Assembly (NCBI GenBank): GCA_008921705.1 | Contig: VFFE01006671.1 | Location: 1-64,000 of the forward strand | Reading direction: 5' to 3' | Length of the DNA: 64,000 bases | Source: Burhinus oedicnemus | Lineage: Eukaryota > Chordata > Aves > Charadriiformes > Burhinidae | In this document: positions 49,501-60,776 of the stretch, piece after piece | How the letters are laid out: every line of letters starts with the position of its first letter | How positions within the stretch are numbered: the first letter of the stretch is position 1 | The notes under the pieces: generated by a model | What the model was told of the DNA's origin: nothing | The model's input: only the letters and a program-made list of their open reading frames with translations | Database searches by the model: none | Position numbers and translations under genes: made by a program

Positions 49501-51639
49501 CAGAAAAAGAATTATGAGGAGGTGCATATGAAACGTTCTGCCCACCAGATGCAGACAATTCACCCAAAGGAGAATGATGTTTGGTTTCAAAAGAAAAGGA
49601 CTTGTTTCAGCAAGGAACACAGAGTGAGAGAGTTCTGCAGCCTATGAAGCGCCAAGATCACTTTAAAGACAGACTTTCACAAAACTTATTTGCAGCACAT
49701 CATCCTCTCTATACCCCTGTCTTGGAAACTTGTACCTGCGGAATGCCTCAAGAGATGCAAGTAATACACACAACATGCAAGCCTTAAGTAAAAATTATGA
49801 CCCAAGGGTACCGCGGCTCTAAGCATTAAACCTGTTCTGTTCAAACTGAGGGCAACAGGCTCAGCTGAAACACTGCTCTTGGGAGTTCCCGATTTTGTTG
49901 GGTTTTGTTCAGAGTTCCACAGTTTTAACTCTCTAAACTATGCGCTAAATAGGTTCCTGTTTCCTTCCAACAACTAGGTATGTGTGTATATATACGCAAT
50001 GTATACAACTACATATACAAGCGCTGAAGTCTTGGACTTCTTCCTACTTCAACAATCACAGAAATTAAACATTAATATGGACAATTTATTTACTGAGGTC
50101 TTGAAATGGGGCTTTCTGAACAAATTTACTTTTTTAATCACAGAACCATTTCTCAGATAACAGGTGATGAATACAAGTATGAAAACACCTTACCGCACCA
50201 TTTTTGCTTAAGTCTATTGACATTTTGCTTGATAATTACTGGAAAACAGACTCTACATGGATATAGTATGGTACCCAGGAACAATTTAAAAATCACAGGA
50301 TCTGGAAAAAAACGTACACTTACTTTCAAAAGAAGCCACTGACAAACACTGATAACGATGTTTTAATGCAGTAACCCATCTTCCCCAGCAATTAAGAGGC
50401 AGGATTCAAACTCACAGCAACTCACAAATTCAGCAACTCCTCTGAAGTACTAAATAATTTCAAACTTTATTATAATAGGATTGACTTCTAGTGTAAAACC
50501 CCAAATTATGAGGCATGAAGCAAATTAAATTGATTTAAAAGTGTTCTAAAATGCAGTTATTTAAATCCCAAAGCCTTCAAATGACCACTAGTGTTTCAGT
50601 TAAGATTACTTTTTTTTTCCTTCTTTCTTTAAACTGGAAAGCATTTTCAGGACTTTGAACTGACCATATCGGTGAGATGATCTGAATAGAAGCTTTCTAA
50701 TTTTCATGTCTATTATTGTAAGAATTGTCCTCATTACCCTGAGTTCATCTATAAAGAGGTCATGTCCAAGTTAGCCTCTTCACTAAAATGTTTATAGCTG
50801 AATAATCTGTCCATAGTTGTTTTCAATGAGATTTTTTCTGTGTAGTAAATATTCACAGAAATAACGAAAAAATATGCAGTGTTTTGATTATCATGTTGTT
50901 GTTAACTATTAAATCTCCAAGCAGTTCATAAACTACAGAAAGTCCTGTGAAAGACCTGAATAGCAACGCTGCTTCTTTCCTAGAGCGTGTTTTGCAGCAA
51001 CTAGATTAAGCGTAAAAGGGACAAAAAGTAACCTAATTTTTCATTCACACACTGTTCCACACATTTGCTGACCAGAAGATAGCATTTGTTAGTAACGACT
51101 TTAACGAACAGTAACATAAGATGATTCAACATCTTGAAAGTTAACTTCTTTTCAGAGTTTGTTTACTTGGACTTTCTGTTTACAGACAGCCTCACCGGTC
51201 TCAGGGCACATTACATTACTGCTAATAAAGCCATTTCCAAACCTTCTCCTTCCTATTAGTACAGTGTCTTGTTTGTGCCGACAAAACTGTCAGTGGGACT
51301 AACTATACTAACTTTTAAGCTACATCACCTAAATTATCAGATTTTTAGTAGGGCTGGACCCACAGGTGCATCAGTAAAACTTAACAGAATCTGAGAGGAA
51401 TCAGAAAACTGGCCCTTTTCATATAGAATGACACCCACATGAGTCAAGGTTAACAATTTTAGATTAAATCAACAACAACGCTGGGCTCCAAGACTTACAC
51501 GTCCTTAATTATTAGCTTTATTTCATGAGTTTGGTGTGGGGAGGAAACCAGAACACATTCAATCCAAAACAAATGTAGACAGAGTCACTTAGCACACCAC
51601 CAATCACTAAAAATGCCTGTATTCAGCAGTGTTCTGATG

Positions 51640-52400
51640 CAAACCTTGAAGAAACTATAATAAAGGACAGAACTAGTGGACACAGGGATCAGTACCTTAT
51701 CTTATCCTGAAGAATCGTAAAGATCAAGCAAGTGAACTTACAGAATTGCACGTGCAATTCAGGGTATGAAAATGTAAAGAGCAATGGGGATTATGTATAC
51801 AAGGATGAGCTTGGGGCTGACCGTTACCTCTCAGGAATGCAATCCTGGTGTTGTGAGAAACCGTTCTATGAAAACATCAGCTGAATGCTTATTAGTTATA
51901 AAATGCAAAGCAAATGTTTAGAGCATTCCTGTGAGGAAAGGAAGAGAATATTATTCCACCACATAAGCTTAAGGTATGTACAAACCTTGAGTATGATGCA
52001 CAGTCCTAGTCCCCACCTCTCAAAGAGGGGCAACTAGAAAACATTCAATTAAGGTGAACAAGGGCCATCAAACATATGAGAAGATTTATGTCCAAAATAT
52101 AAGGTACAAATCTTTCGGCTGGGAGAGAGAAGAGTGCAAGGAGAGGTAATGGAAGGCTGTAAAAAACCTAAGTGACAGCCAGGACAGACAGGATTGAATG
52201 TTTACTGCCTCTTCCAGTATGGCAAATAAAGATTGTCAAATCAGAAGCAGATGCAAAACAAAGGTGATTATTTGCAGTGTAGGCAGCAGAGCTGGTGAAC
52301 TCCTTGCCATAGGATGGCATAGATGCTATGCTAAAAGAGAGTAATTGAACTAAAACACCATTGGAAACTGGGAGAATATGCAAAGGAAGCATCATTTATG
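51640..52400 (+). mobile_element. Ancient CR1-like LINE remnant
   Basis: It follows the layout of CR1 ORF2 end and 3' region in plus orientation: ACAGAACTAGTGGACACAGG near 51668, GAGGGGCAACTAGAAAACAT near 52024, CAGGACAGACAGGATTGAA near 52179 and GGTGAACTCCTTGCCATAGG near 52294. Frame is lost throughout. Borders are approximate. Confidence 0.5.
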
Positions 52401-53001
52401 CTTGTCCTGTTATTGCCTCCTTAAGGCATACACTTTTGTAACATCATGTAAAGACAACATCTGACCTGACCCACTCTTTTGTTTAAAAAAAATAAAATAA
52501 AATAAAAATCAGTATTTGAAACGTTATTGGTAAGCCTATGAAGTCACAATGCTACCAAATACCTCAGTTTCAAATAGTTCAACCAGCCAACCAAGATAAA
52601 GGCATCTTTTGAATCTAAAATGCATCATCTCCAACAGGTATGTATTTCGAATGCTTGTCAGTAATTTTCTGTACAAGGGAAATACTAAGGGAAAATCTGA
52701 AAAAAACTTTTCAGTCTTCTCAGTTGTACCCTTATTTAAAAACTGGTGCAGACACAAGTCTCTCCGCTCAGGAAAGAAACTAAGCACCCACTTTGAGCTT
52801 CTCCCTACTCTTGATATGGTCCAGCCAGCACGACCTCCCTCACCATGAAGTGGAGGCTAGCAACTGAGGGAAAGGACTACAAAACCCTCAGTGGGAGAAG
52901 GCAGCACCACAAGATGAAAGGACGCAGCAGCAGCCCCAGGCTAGGCTTGTTCAAATTGCTGCAGTTCTACACTCTTCTTCACAGGCATGAATTTGAGGAA
53001 C

Positions 53002-53022
53002 AAAAAAAAAAAAAAAAAAAAA
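53002..53022. repeat. Poly(A) run, 21 bp
   Basis: An uninterrupted run of 21 A followed by an AC-rich tract to about 53050 on the plus strand; a simple repeat in intron 1. Confidence 0.9.
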
Positions 53023-53742
53023 CAACCACCACCCCAAAAAACCCCACCCCAACATCCTCACTTTGGAAACGCTGTTGATCCCATTCCTCGTCATTTACCT
53101 TGCTCCTCTCTCAAATTCCTGCTCCTCCTGCAAGAATGGTTTAGCTGCTCATGAAACCATAACTGAACCATCACAATTTACCCTTGAATATATCAGGTTA
53201 AATAACACTAAGCTGAATTCTCCAATATGTAGCCTGTACATCCTGGTAGTAGGTCAGTGTCATCTACATGAGTAGTTCAAGACATCCTTGCAGCAAGTAG
53301 AAAATGAACGACAAAGCATATAATGAAACTTTTACAACGCTGTTTTCATATGCTTCCATAACAAAGGCTGAATTTTGAAAAAAATAGCAACAGCTTTATT
53401 TTCATGTACATGTAATGAGAGATAAAGTTCTTGTAATAGCTTGATCTTTATCTTGCAACAAAAAGCTTTTCAGAATTAACTGTTCTGGACAGTCTTGAAG
53501 CTATTCAACTAATCTCTAATAGAGGGTTATTAATTTTATTTTACTGCTAGGAGGCTACAATGCTTATAATAAGATTGCAATACTTCCAAAAAATTCCATG
53601 AAAATACATGCCTTTTTTCCAAATAACAGAGCAGTTTACATAACTCTGTACAAATGCTTTGTTCTGAAAAGTATTTTTAGAGATAATTGCTAGGCATCAC
53701 TAATGGCATCTCATAATGTTTGCCCTTTCTTCAAATGTTTCT

Positions 53743-53852
53743 GCAAAAAAAACCCTACTGCTTCAAAATAGTAATACAGTAAAAAAAATAACAAACTAAT
53801 ATTAAGTCTCACCATTATATTCTATTCTCCCTTTTAACAGTCATCTAATAAG
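53743..53852 (+). repeat. Diverged direct repeat, copy A
   Basis: 110 bp that recurs at 54778-54884, an offset of about 1035 bp. Shared blocks include CTACTGCTTCAAAATAG and CACCATTATATTCTATTC. Identity by eye is about 85%. It is not a repeat family that I recognise. Confidence 0.8.
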
Positions 53853-54777
53853 ATGCATTTTTCTGAACTTGAAATGGTTTAAGGTAACCATAGTATACTC
53901 AATCTCTCAATACCTGGGAAAAAAAAAAATCAATTTATATGTAATAACAGTTCTTAAATGCATAACTGAGTTTCACTAACTCTCCTCCTACTTCCTTACA
54001 CAATGCTCAAAGGTTATATTAACAGGAAAGGATAAGCATACACACATACAGGCACAAAATGCTTATCTTCACAGATATCAGGTTTTCACACCCATGCTCA
54101 TCCACCGCATTAGCAACGAGCATGGCATCCTGTGTTTTTATCCTGTCCTTTACCAGCATCCCCTACTTTTATCCTGTACTACCAAATACCAAAATGCTGT
54201 AAAATACTTTTGAGGTAAGGTTAATGAGATCTCAGTGAGCTGCGAGCGAGGACAGGGGTGACAGTTAACCCACTCGAAACAATCTTATCTCACCAGAGGA
54301 TTAGAAGCAGCACAGAATAATTTTACGCCAGAGTGGGAGCAGCAGTATTAGGTAGTACCCAGATGACCTTTCTCTCCCACAGAGCTACTGTAAGGTACAA
54401 GTGCTCATTACTCCATTACGAATAGAAGAAATGCTGCCTGCATTCTCTACATCGGTTTGAGTCACATCCAAGTTGCAGACTCACTGTTTGTCCTTAAAGA
54501 GCCAAATAAACTTTATAGCCTCAGTTCCTCTGCTTCCATCTTAAAGCAGGGGATTAACATGGATCTCTGAAGACAGCCTTAAGACCTACAGGTGAAAAAT
54601 GCAACAAAAAATGACAGAGAAACCTTCGTATTTACACGACTACACAGAGATATCCACTGTAGTGGGCAGATATACAGACAAGTACGGTTCCTAGCACAGT
54701 AAACCTTACAGAAGGATTTTCTCAAGACTTCAAGGTTTTGAACATGGGTGCCAAGTACTACCTATCCGTAGTAGTAG

Positions 54778-54884
54778 GCAAAAAAACCTACTGCTTCAAA
54801 ATAGCAATATAGTAAAAAATAATTAAAATAGTATTAAGTATCACCATTATATTCTATTCCCCCTCTTAATAGTCACCTAATAAG
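54778..54884 (+). repeat. Diverged direct repeat, copy B
   Basis: The second copy of the 53743-53852 segment, with the same order of blocks ending in CACCTAATAAG. The ~925 bp between the copies shows no coding potential. A local duplication or the terminal repeats of a very old element are both possible. Confidence 0.8.
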
Positions 54885-57800
54885 CTATAGTTTTAAGTAT
54901 TTCTGTACTGTGCCTAGCCTCAATGTAAAAAGGCTGGACTAGAACAGAGGTTCTCAAACAGCCTACGCTCCTTCCTTGGCATCTTCAAAGATTAGCAGGG
55001 AACGGCCTCCTTTAACCACATTTTTTTTTTAATTTTTCTCTGTATTAGGTCAGTGTTCTTCAAGAAAACTTTAGCTACATCTCAGAAACATTTGAGAGTG
55101 GAGGGTGCAGGGGAAAAAGGCTAATGAGCAACAGGACAACATATAGCTGGGAGCGGAAGGGACAAAGGACCAACAAAAAAAAAAAAACCAAACCCACACA
55201 CTTTATATGAATTTCTATAACAACGAAAGTAAACTGAACAGCTTTTATCCATTTCATATCAATATTTTTTCCTAGACAGAAAAATGCAGCAGCTCATCTT
55301 TCCCCTCCTCCCCATTCCTACAGTAGGTTTTTCTGGTCTTACACTTCAAGAAGGAAGATCTATGTTCCAAGCAGAATACCTCCCACAGCCTCTTTTCTCT
55401 CACAGAAGAGACTGAGAGAGAAAACTTTTATTAACATTATCCCTGCATTCACAGCTATTACTCTTTGGGGTTTTCGAACTGTTTCCAACATCTTGTTTTG
55501 TTCAAGTTACTGTAAAAGACTCAGGAGAGAGACTTTTATCCTTTCCAGCAGCTTTGCAAGACATTATGAATACCCAGTGCCCTGAAACAGGATAAATTAT
55601 TTAATGTAGACCTAAATCAACTCAAAAATTGGACAAAATGACAAGCTTTCACAGAGACATGCACTTAACTACAAGTACATCGCACTCTATGACCACCTGT
55701 TTCAGCACAGCTTTATAATTATGTGTCCCGATTCAACAGCACAGGTGTAAGCCAAAAAGTACACAAAGTTCAGCAAACACCTCTGCATTGTGCAACAACT
55801 GGCGCATTATCCAACTAAATTCAATCACCTCTTGCTCTCCATTTCCTTTCTAGATGCTCACAATGATCCACACAAGCCTACAGTGAAACTGGTTCAAAGC
55901 ACGTCCAACAACATGAAGATACTTTGACAGGCCGAGAAAAAACATCTTCTCTTCAACTCCCACAATTAACTTTTTGAAAAACAACTTAGAAATTCCCATT
56001 TCAGAAAATACTTTTTAGTTAAGAAGTGAGTCTGCACCAGAATAACTTTTTAGCAACCGTATTTTTTGCTCCAAATCAAGAACAGTCCTTGCAATAGTTT
56101 TCCTCACAGTAATTATGCTAAAGTTACGCCAATATTTACCCAAAACAGAGGTAATCCACAAAAAGTATGAACTGGTTTTGGGTTTTTTTTAAATAATAAA
56201 ACACACATATATGTTTTAAAGATACAAGTCAAGGATAGACAACATGGCAGTTTCACCATCCCCACCACTGAAGGAATCAGTCTTCTCCACTCCCAGCTCA
56301 AAGTCACATCCTGCATCATTCCAGACATCCACAAAGTGAGTCATATTCAGAAACTAACACACATTAAAAGTAAGACAGGAAAAAAAAAAGCCAAAAATTC
56401 ATTTTAGCTCAAATGAGTTTCTTCCAGTCCCCCACACTGCTCAGGTGCTCTATTTGGCACAAGGGAGGGGGAGAAATACAAGGCTTACTCTGTTAGAGCA
56501 CTGCTACCTTGAAGCAGTTATAAAACTGCAGCCCAAGACACAAAGCTGAACAATTAACCTTTTACAAGAGCCTTATTAGCTCTACAATGAACACCGAGAA
56601 GATAAAGTCATTGGGACAAATACGTTTTATAAAGTCAATTACCTGCTTGTTTGGTTTATCAAAGCTGAGGTAATGAAATTACAGGACAGTTCACAGGATG
56701 ACTACCGCACCACAGCAAAACCCTCCCAAATCTAAATATTGATCCCTACTGCAGACTGCAGAGACACTTCATACAGATTCTCTCAGGAAGTCTGGAGAAA
56801 GCAGGTTTAGACACCCAGAAAATAAAAGCAGCTCAAATTTTACTCAGGACTTGAGAGAGACAACAAGTTAAATCATGCTGCTCTTCAAGACAGTGGTACC
56901 GAGGCCTTTCAAAAGTTTATTTTAAAAAGAACTAAGAGTAAAATCTTAACGGCTTGCCAAAAAAACTGTCCTGCTAAAATTCTGACGTTAGGTAATAGAT
57001 TTTGAGTTTTCTCGAAATAGTAAAGCAATATAGATATATTCTTACATTCCAATCTTCACTATGGCAAAAGCAAGCACCAATTTTTTTTTTTTTTTTAGTT
57101 TACTCTATGGGAATTTACTACAAAACCACAGCAGAGGACAAATCCTACAATGTTACGGACCATCAGCAATTCCCAGATTTTTGGTGCCAAACCTCACTTG
57201 AAGAGAGCCGTGAACGTTTTGCACTCTCGTTCCTCCCCCTCCGCTGGAGCTCTCTGCTGTACCGAGTACCAGCACTCTATGGCAGTGCATTTGTAGAAGG
57301 AAGCAGCAGGCACCAAAGGCTCGACCTCCCTGCTATAAGCATTTCACTCTTGCTTCAGACCAGCTCTAGTCCGCTCTCACAAAACAATGTGGCTGAAGCA
57401 CATCTTCCAACCCAGTTTTTACCAAAAAAGGCATCTGCTCTGTGTCTTTCGGGTGCTCTGGTTCACATTGCAAATGGGTCTTGAAGTGAGGAGGACAGGC
57501 CTGTGATTTACTTCAAAAGTTCACTCTGATCCCGTCTTCTCACTCCCGGCAGGCTGAGACAGCTAGCTAGTCCACCTGGACCTCACCAACTCTGCCCAGG
57601 GTCACAAAGGCATCTCTACACCAGACTCTCTAGCAGAGGTAGGACAAAACACAATTCCAGAACAAAAAGGTTAGCTGGTCCTACACGGAGGGAGCAGAGG
57701 TTTTGGGAGAGCTTATTCAGTTTGGCCTGTACTGCGCCTCACTGGTTGGAAAACCTGCTCTAAATTAGCATCAAAATAAACACCTCATCAAAGTGTAGAT

Positions 57801-60060
57801 ATTCCTGCTCATTACAGGAATCAGAAGCTAGCAGTGCTGGAAAATTTCGCTTCTGAAGAGGTAGGTCTTCTCTTAGCTTCCAAAATTATACATGTGTTTT
57901 GGTTTTGAGTTGTTTGGGGTTTTTTTTTAGTGAACTATTCTGAAAACAAGAAGTCATGGCTAAACAATCGGTACTTTGCATCAGCACAAGGTTTTAATTT
58001 ATTCCTGAAATCCAGTTCAGGAATTTAGCTGGAATAGGTATGGTTGAATACATACGAAGTTGTGTGAAGGCTATTTAGAGGATTTTGCTGGAAAGGAGTT
58101 GCACAAGAGTCATACAATTAAACAACTAGAACACCACAATGAAGCATGGGACTGCTCCAGTTGTCCTGACTGATCTGCACAACACCTCAACTCTATTCAA
58201 AAAGAGCCTGCAGAACAGAACTCAAGCAGGAGACTGTAGGCACACTATTAAACCTTATGCTAAAAACTGACCTATACCCACATTTTAAAATCCATTAAGA
58301 CAATTATGAGGCAGGAATCATTCTTTCATTTCCATTCATTGCCATGCCTGGTGATTTTCACTTAGTTGACTCATTTTTGTAACAACAGCGTAATAAAATT
58401 TACCTTGTGCTTTGGAAAGTATGGCTTGATACAGCTTTGTAAGAATCTAGCACTAATTGCAGAACGATATGCAGCAGGCCCTCCACACACTCAACAACAC
58501 AGGCTAGAGGGAAAGAAACGAGTAATGTTTAATGGCAGGCCTGTTTGGAAACTGGGTACAATCCATATAACCATTTTCCAAAGTTAGGTTTTCATTTCCT
58601 GCCATTCTGTAAGGATATCTGAAGATCAAATATAAGGCTAGTAAAGTGTTTCCAGGTTTGACAGCATGTCTATGGCTTTTCCTGCTTCTGTCAGCCCCTT
58701 GAAACTGAAGTTAACAGCACTGAGCGTCACTGCTGGCCATACCATTCCGCACAGCATCTCAACCAAGCCACATCAGTTTTCCCAAGAAGCAGCTGCCAAG
58801 AACTACAGAGGCAGTAAAACATTATTCAAGAGAAAGAGCGATTTTCTCCCCAGCTGCCTCCCACCCTTCACCAGAACAAAAATAAAACAAAAATCTTGAG
58901 TTTTGGAGAAAGGTGACAGAAGCAGGTGTCTTCTCTCTCTGATCCCCCCCACTCCTTAAAAACAACCCAAAGATTACAAAATGTCTTCAACAGCAGTAAC
59001 ACCTCCCTCTTGCAACAGTCAGGACTCTGCAAGACAAGGCAGACAAACCTATCTTACAACAGAAAGAACTAACTCCTCAGCCGTACAACAGGTAGTATGT
59101 GGAGAGCAGAGATCAATCCTCCAAAGAGGTTCTCCAGCCAGTGCCCGGTCAGAAGCCCCAGGCATGCTTGTCAGCAACCAAGACTGTGAACAGCCACGAC
59201 TCAGCACCAAAGCAACATTTGTTTTAGCATTTTTTCTTCCATTTATTCCTTACTAGAAGACACAGGAGTAAGATTTCATTGTTGAGTATTTCTTTTACAT
59301 ATAAAACTAGGTTAAACAGAACCACACAAGCCGTTTAAAATGGCATACAAAAACACTAAATCACCACCAGATTACTGAATGTAAAAAAGACGCAGCGAAC
59401 GAAAGGGATTCTTCTCAGATTGCAAAGCACAAGTCTTCCTGAAAGGTCAGTAGTTTCAGCGATGGGAATCAGCATCAAGCATCCCTGCTCTACTGAGCGT
59501 TTACTATCCTGCCTTTAAACGCAATTTCTACAGCCTTTTCACGTCAAAACTGCAGTTAAAAATGTGTTCCTGGCAGCCTATATATCAAAATGCCTCCCCT
59601 CTCCAAGAACAGAGGGATGCAGGAAAGACAAAGAGGGAAATGACTGTGGAAATTCAGAAGTCTTCCGAGAAACTTCCCAACATCGCCTGGGCCACAAAAC
59701 ATCATCCCAAGGAGTGAAACAGAAACCGAGCACTTGGGACACTGCATGACTTGCAATGGGAAAAAATTAAAGCCCCATTTTCACCCTCGGTGTGACCTTA
59801 CAGCACACAAAAGCAGAGCCTGGTAACTTTTCCTCCTTGGCCTCAACTCCAAAACAACGTTCAATACTTCGTTCCCCACGACGAAAATTTGGGTCATCCG
59901 CCCCGAAACACCCGGGGAAGACAATAAAGAAAAAAAAATAATAATAAAAAAAAAACACCCAAAAAACCCAAAACAAAGCGTCAGACCCCAGCGCAGCAAT
60001 GACTCTGCAGGAGCAGAGGCGCGGAGCCGAGCGCGCTTTCGAGGGGGGGCGGTCTCGCAC

Positions 60061-60080
60061 NNNNNNNNNNNNNNNNNNNN
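60061..60080. other. Assembly gap (20 N), probably hiding SEC63 exon 1
   Basis: Twenty N flanked by a (CG)8 run and C-rich sequence, typical of a GC-driven sequencing dropout; the real size is unknown. Exon 1 (start codon, TM1 and about 41 codons by mammalian analogy) was searched for on both sides by eye and not found, and this gap lies just downstream of the CCAAT box, where it is expected. Confidence 0.75.
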
Positions 60081-60103
60081 CGCGCGCGCGCGCGCGCCCC
60101 CCC
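60081..60103. repeat. (CG)8 and C run at gap edge
   Basis: Eight CG dinucleotides then a C run immediately right of the gap; the likely cause of the local assembly failure. Confidence 0.85.
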
Positions 60104-60347
60104 CCGCCCGGCCGCTGATTGGCTTACGGAAAGCCCCGCCCTTCGCCTTCCCCCGCGCTGCGAGAGGCGGCTGAGGAGAGCGGGAGGGGCGCGGCGGTCC
60201 CGTCCCGTCCCCTCGCGTCCCTGTCCCCGTCCCGAGGGGCGCCGTGACCCCGCCCGGCTCCCGCGGGCGGGTGGCGGAAAGCGATGTCCCTGCAGGGAGC
60301 GGGGGGCTGACCCCCGCCCTGCCCCCGGGCCGCCGCCTCTTCCCCGC

Positions 60348-60356
60348 AAGATGGCG
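60348..60356 (+). promoter_or_regulatory. YY1/TISU-like start context on plus strand
   Basis: CAAGATGGCGCC spans an ATG at 60351 and matches the TISU consensus (SAASATGGCGGC) at 11 of 12 places. TISU/YY1 sites mark genes with very short 5' UTRs, or act as YY1 sites for a divergent promoter. It points away from SEC63. Confidence 0.4.
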
Positions 60357-60776
60357 CCCCTGCCCCGGCATAGCGGCGCCCCGGCAGCCTCCTGTTGTTC
60401 CCTGCCCTCATCCCCAGGCGAAATAGCTGGCCCCGGGAACTGCTGGGGCCTTGAGGCCGGCGTCTTGCGGTGTGCAGGGCAGCTTGTGGGGGCAGTGCCG
60501 GTTTTGTCCCAAGTGGGACCGAAGCGGGGCTGCTCTGCGGGAGCGGCTGGGGTTTGCGCTGGGCGTGGGGTCTGCGAGGGGAAGGGGAGCGGGGAAGGCT
60601 GCGGGAATGCAGCTGGCAAGGGAAGAGGAAGGCGACGAGGGTGGAAGCAGGGTAGCAGCATTCAGTGGGTAAATAAGGGACCAAAAGGCACAGTGTTCTT
60701 AAGATGGTGTAAGAACTTGGATAAGGAAAGTAGTTTGGGCATACGAAGTCCTCAGGATTTGGAGGGTGGACCCTGA
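60351..60776 (+). CDS. Hypothetical 141-codon open frame, possible divergent transcript
   Basis: The ATG lies in a TISU-like context at the edge of the CpG island and opens 141 codons reading away from SEC63. The product is Gly/Ala/Arg-rich with basic runs (RGRRRGWKQG), as expected from random GC-rich DNA, and has no recognised domain, signal or membrane segment. A good donor-like site (CAGTGG then gtaaat, about 60663) lies inside it, so if transcribed it may be a spliced noncoding RNA. In human the next gene in this direction is OSTM1, tens of kilobases away and on the SEC63 strand. Coding status is doubtful. Confidence 0.15.
   Translation: MAPLPRHSGAPAASCCSLPSSPGEIAGPGNCWGLEAGVLRCAGQLVGAVPVLSQVGPKRGCSAGAAGVCAGRGVCEGKGSGEGCGNAAGKGRGRRRGWKQGSSIQWVNKGPKGTVFLRWCKNLDKESSLGIRSPQDLEGGP

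Larger units (their letters stand above)
42935..60060 (-). other. SEC63 intron 1 (5' end undefined)
   Basis: About 17 kb between exon 2 and the gap that should hold exon 1. It contains a solo LTR (47156-48100), a weak CR1 scrap (49466-49500), an old CR1 remnant (51640-52400), a 110-bp direct repeat pair (53743 and 54778), an A21 run (53002-53022) and AT-rich filler. Open frames such as 57002-57484 have no recognised homology. The donor site is not visible. Confidence 0.7.
60001..60660. promoter_or_regulatory. CpG island and SEC63 promoter region
   Basis: An abrupt change from AT-rich DNA to very GC/CpG-rich sequence around the assembly gap. On the minus strand a CCAAT box (attgg on plus, 60118-60122) is followed by GC boxes, and another GC box lies at 60135-60141 (cccgccc). 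No TATA box is seen. This fits a housekeeping CpG-island promoter firing toward exon 1 in the gap. The CCAAT is not followed at nine bases by CCACG, so it is not a classical ERSE stress element. Confidence 0.8.

Noticed and set aside
57002..57484. 160-codon open frame on the plus strand in intron 1
   Set aside because: No recognisable domain, low-complexity Phe run from a T tract, antisense to SEC63; read as chance.
60105..60122. ER-stress element (ERSE) at the SEC63 promoter
   Set aside because: The CCAAT box is present, but nine bases on the sequence reads GGCGG, not CCACG.
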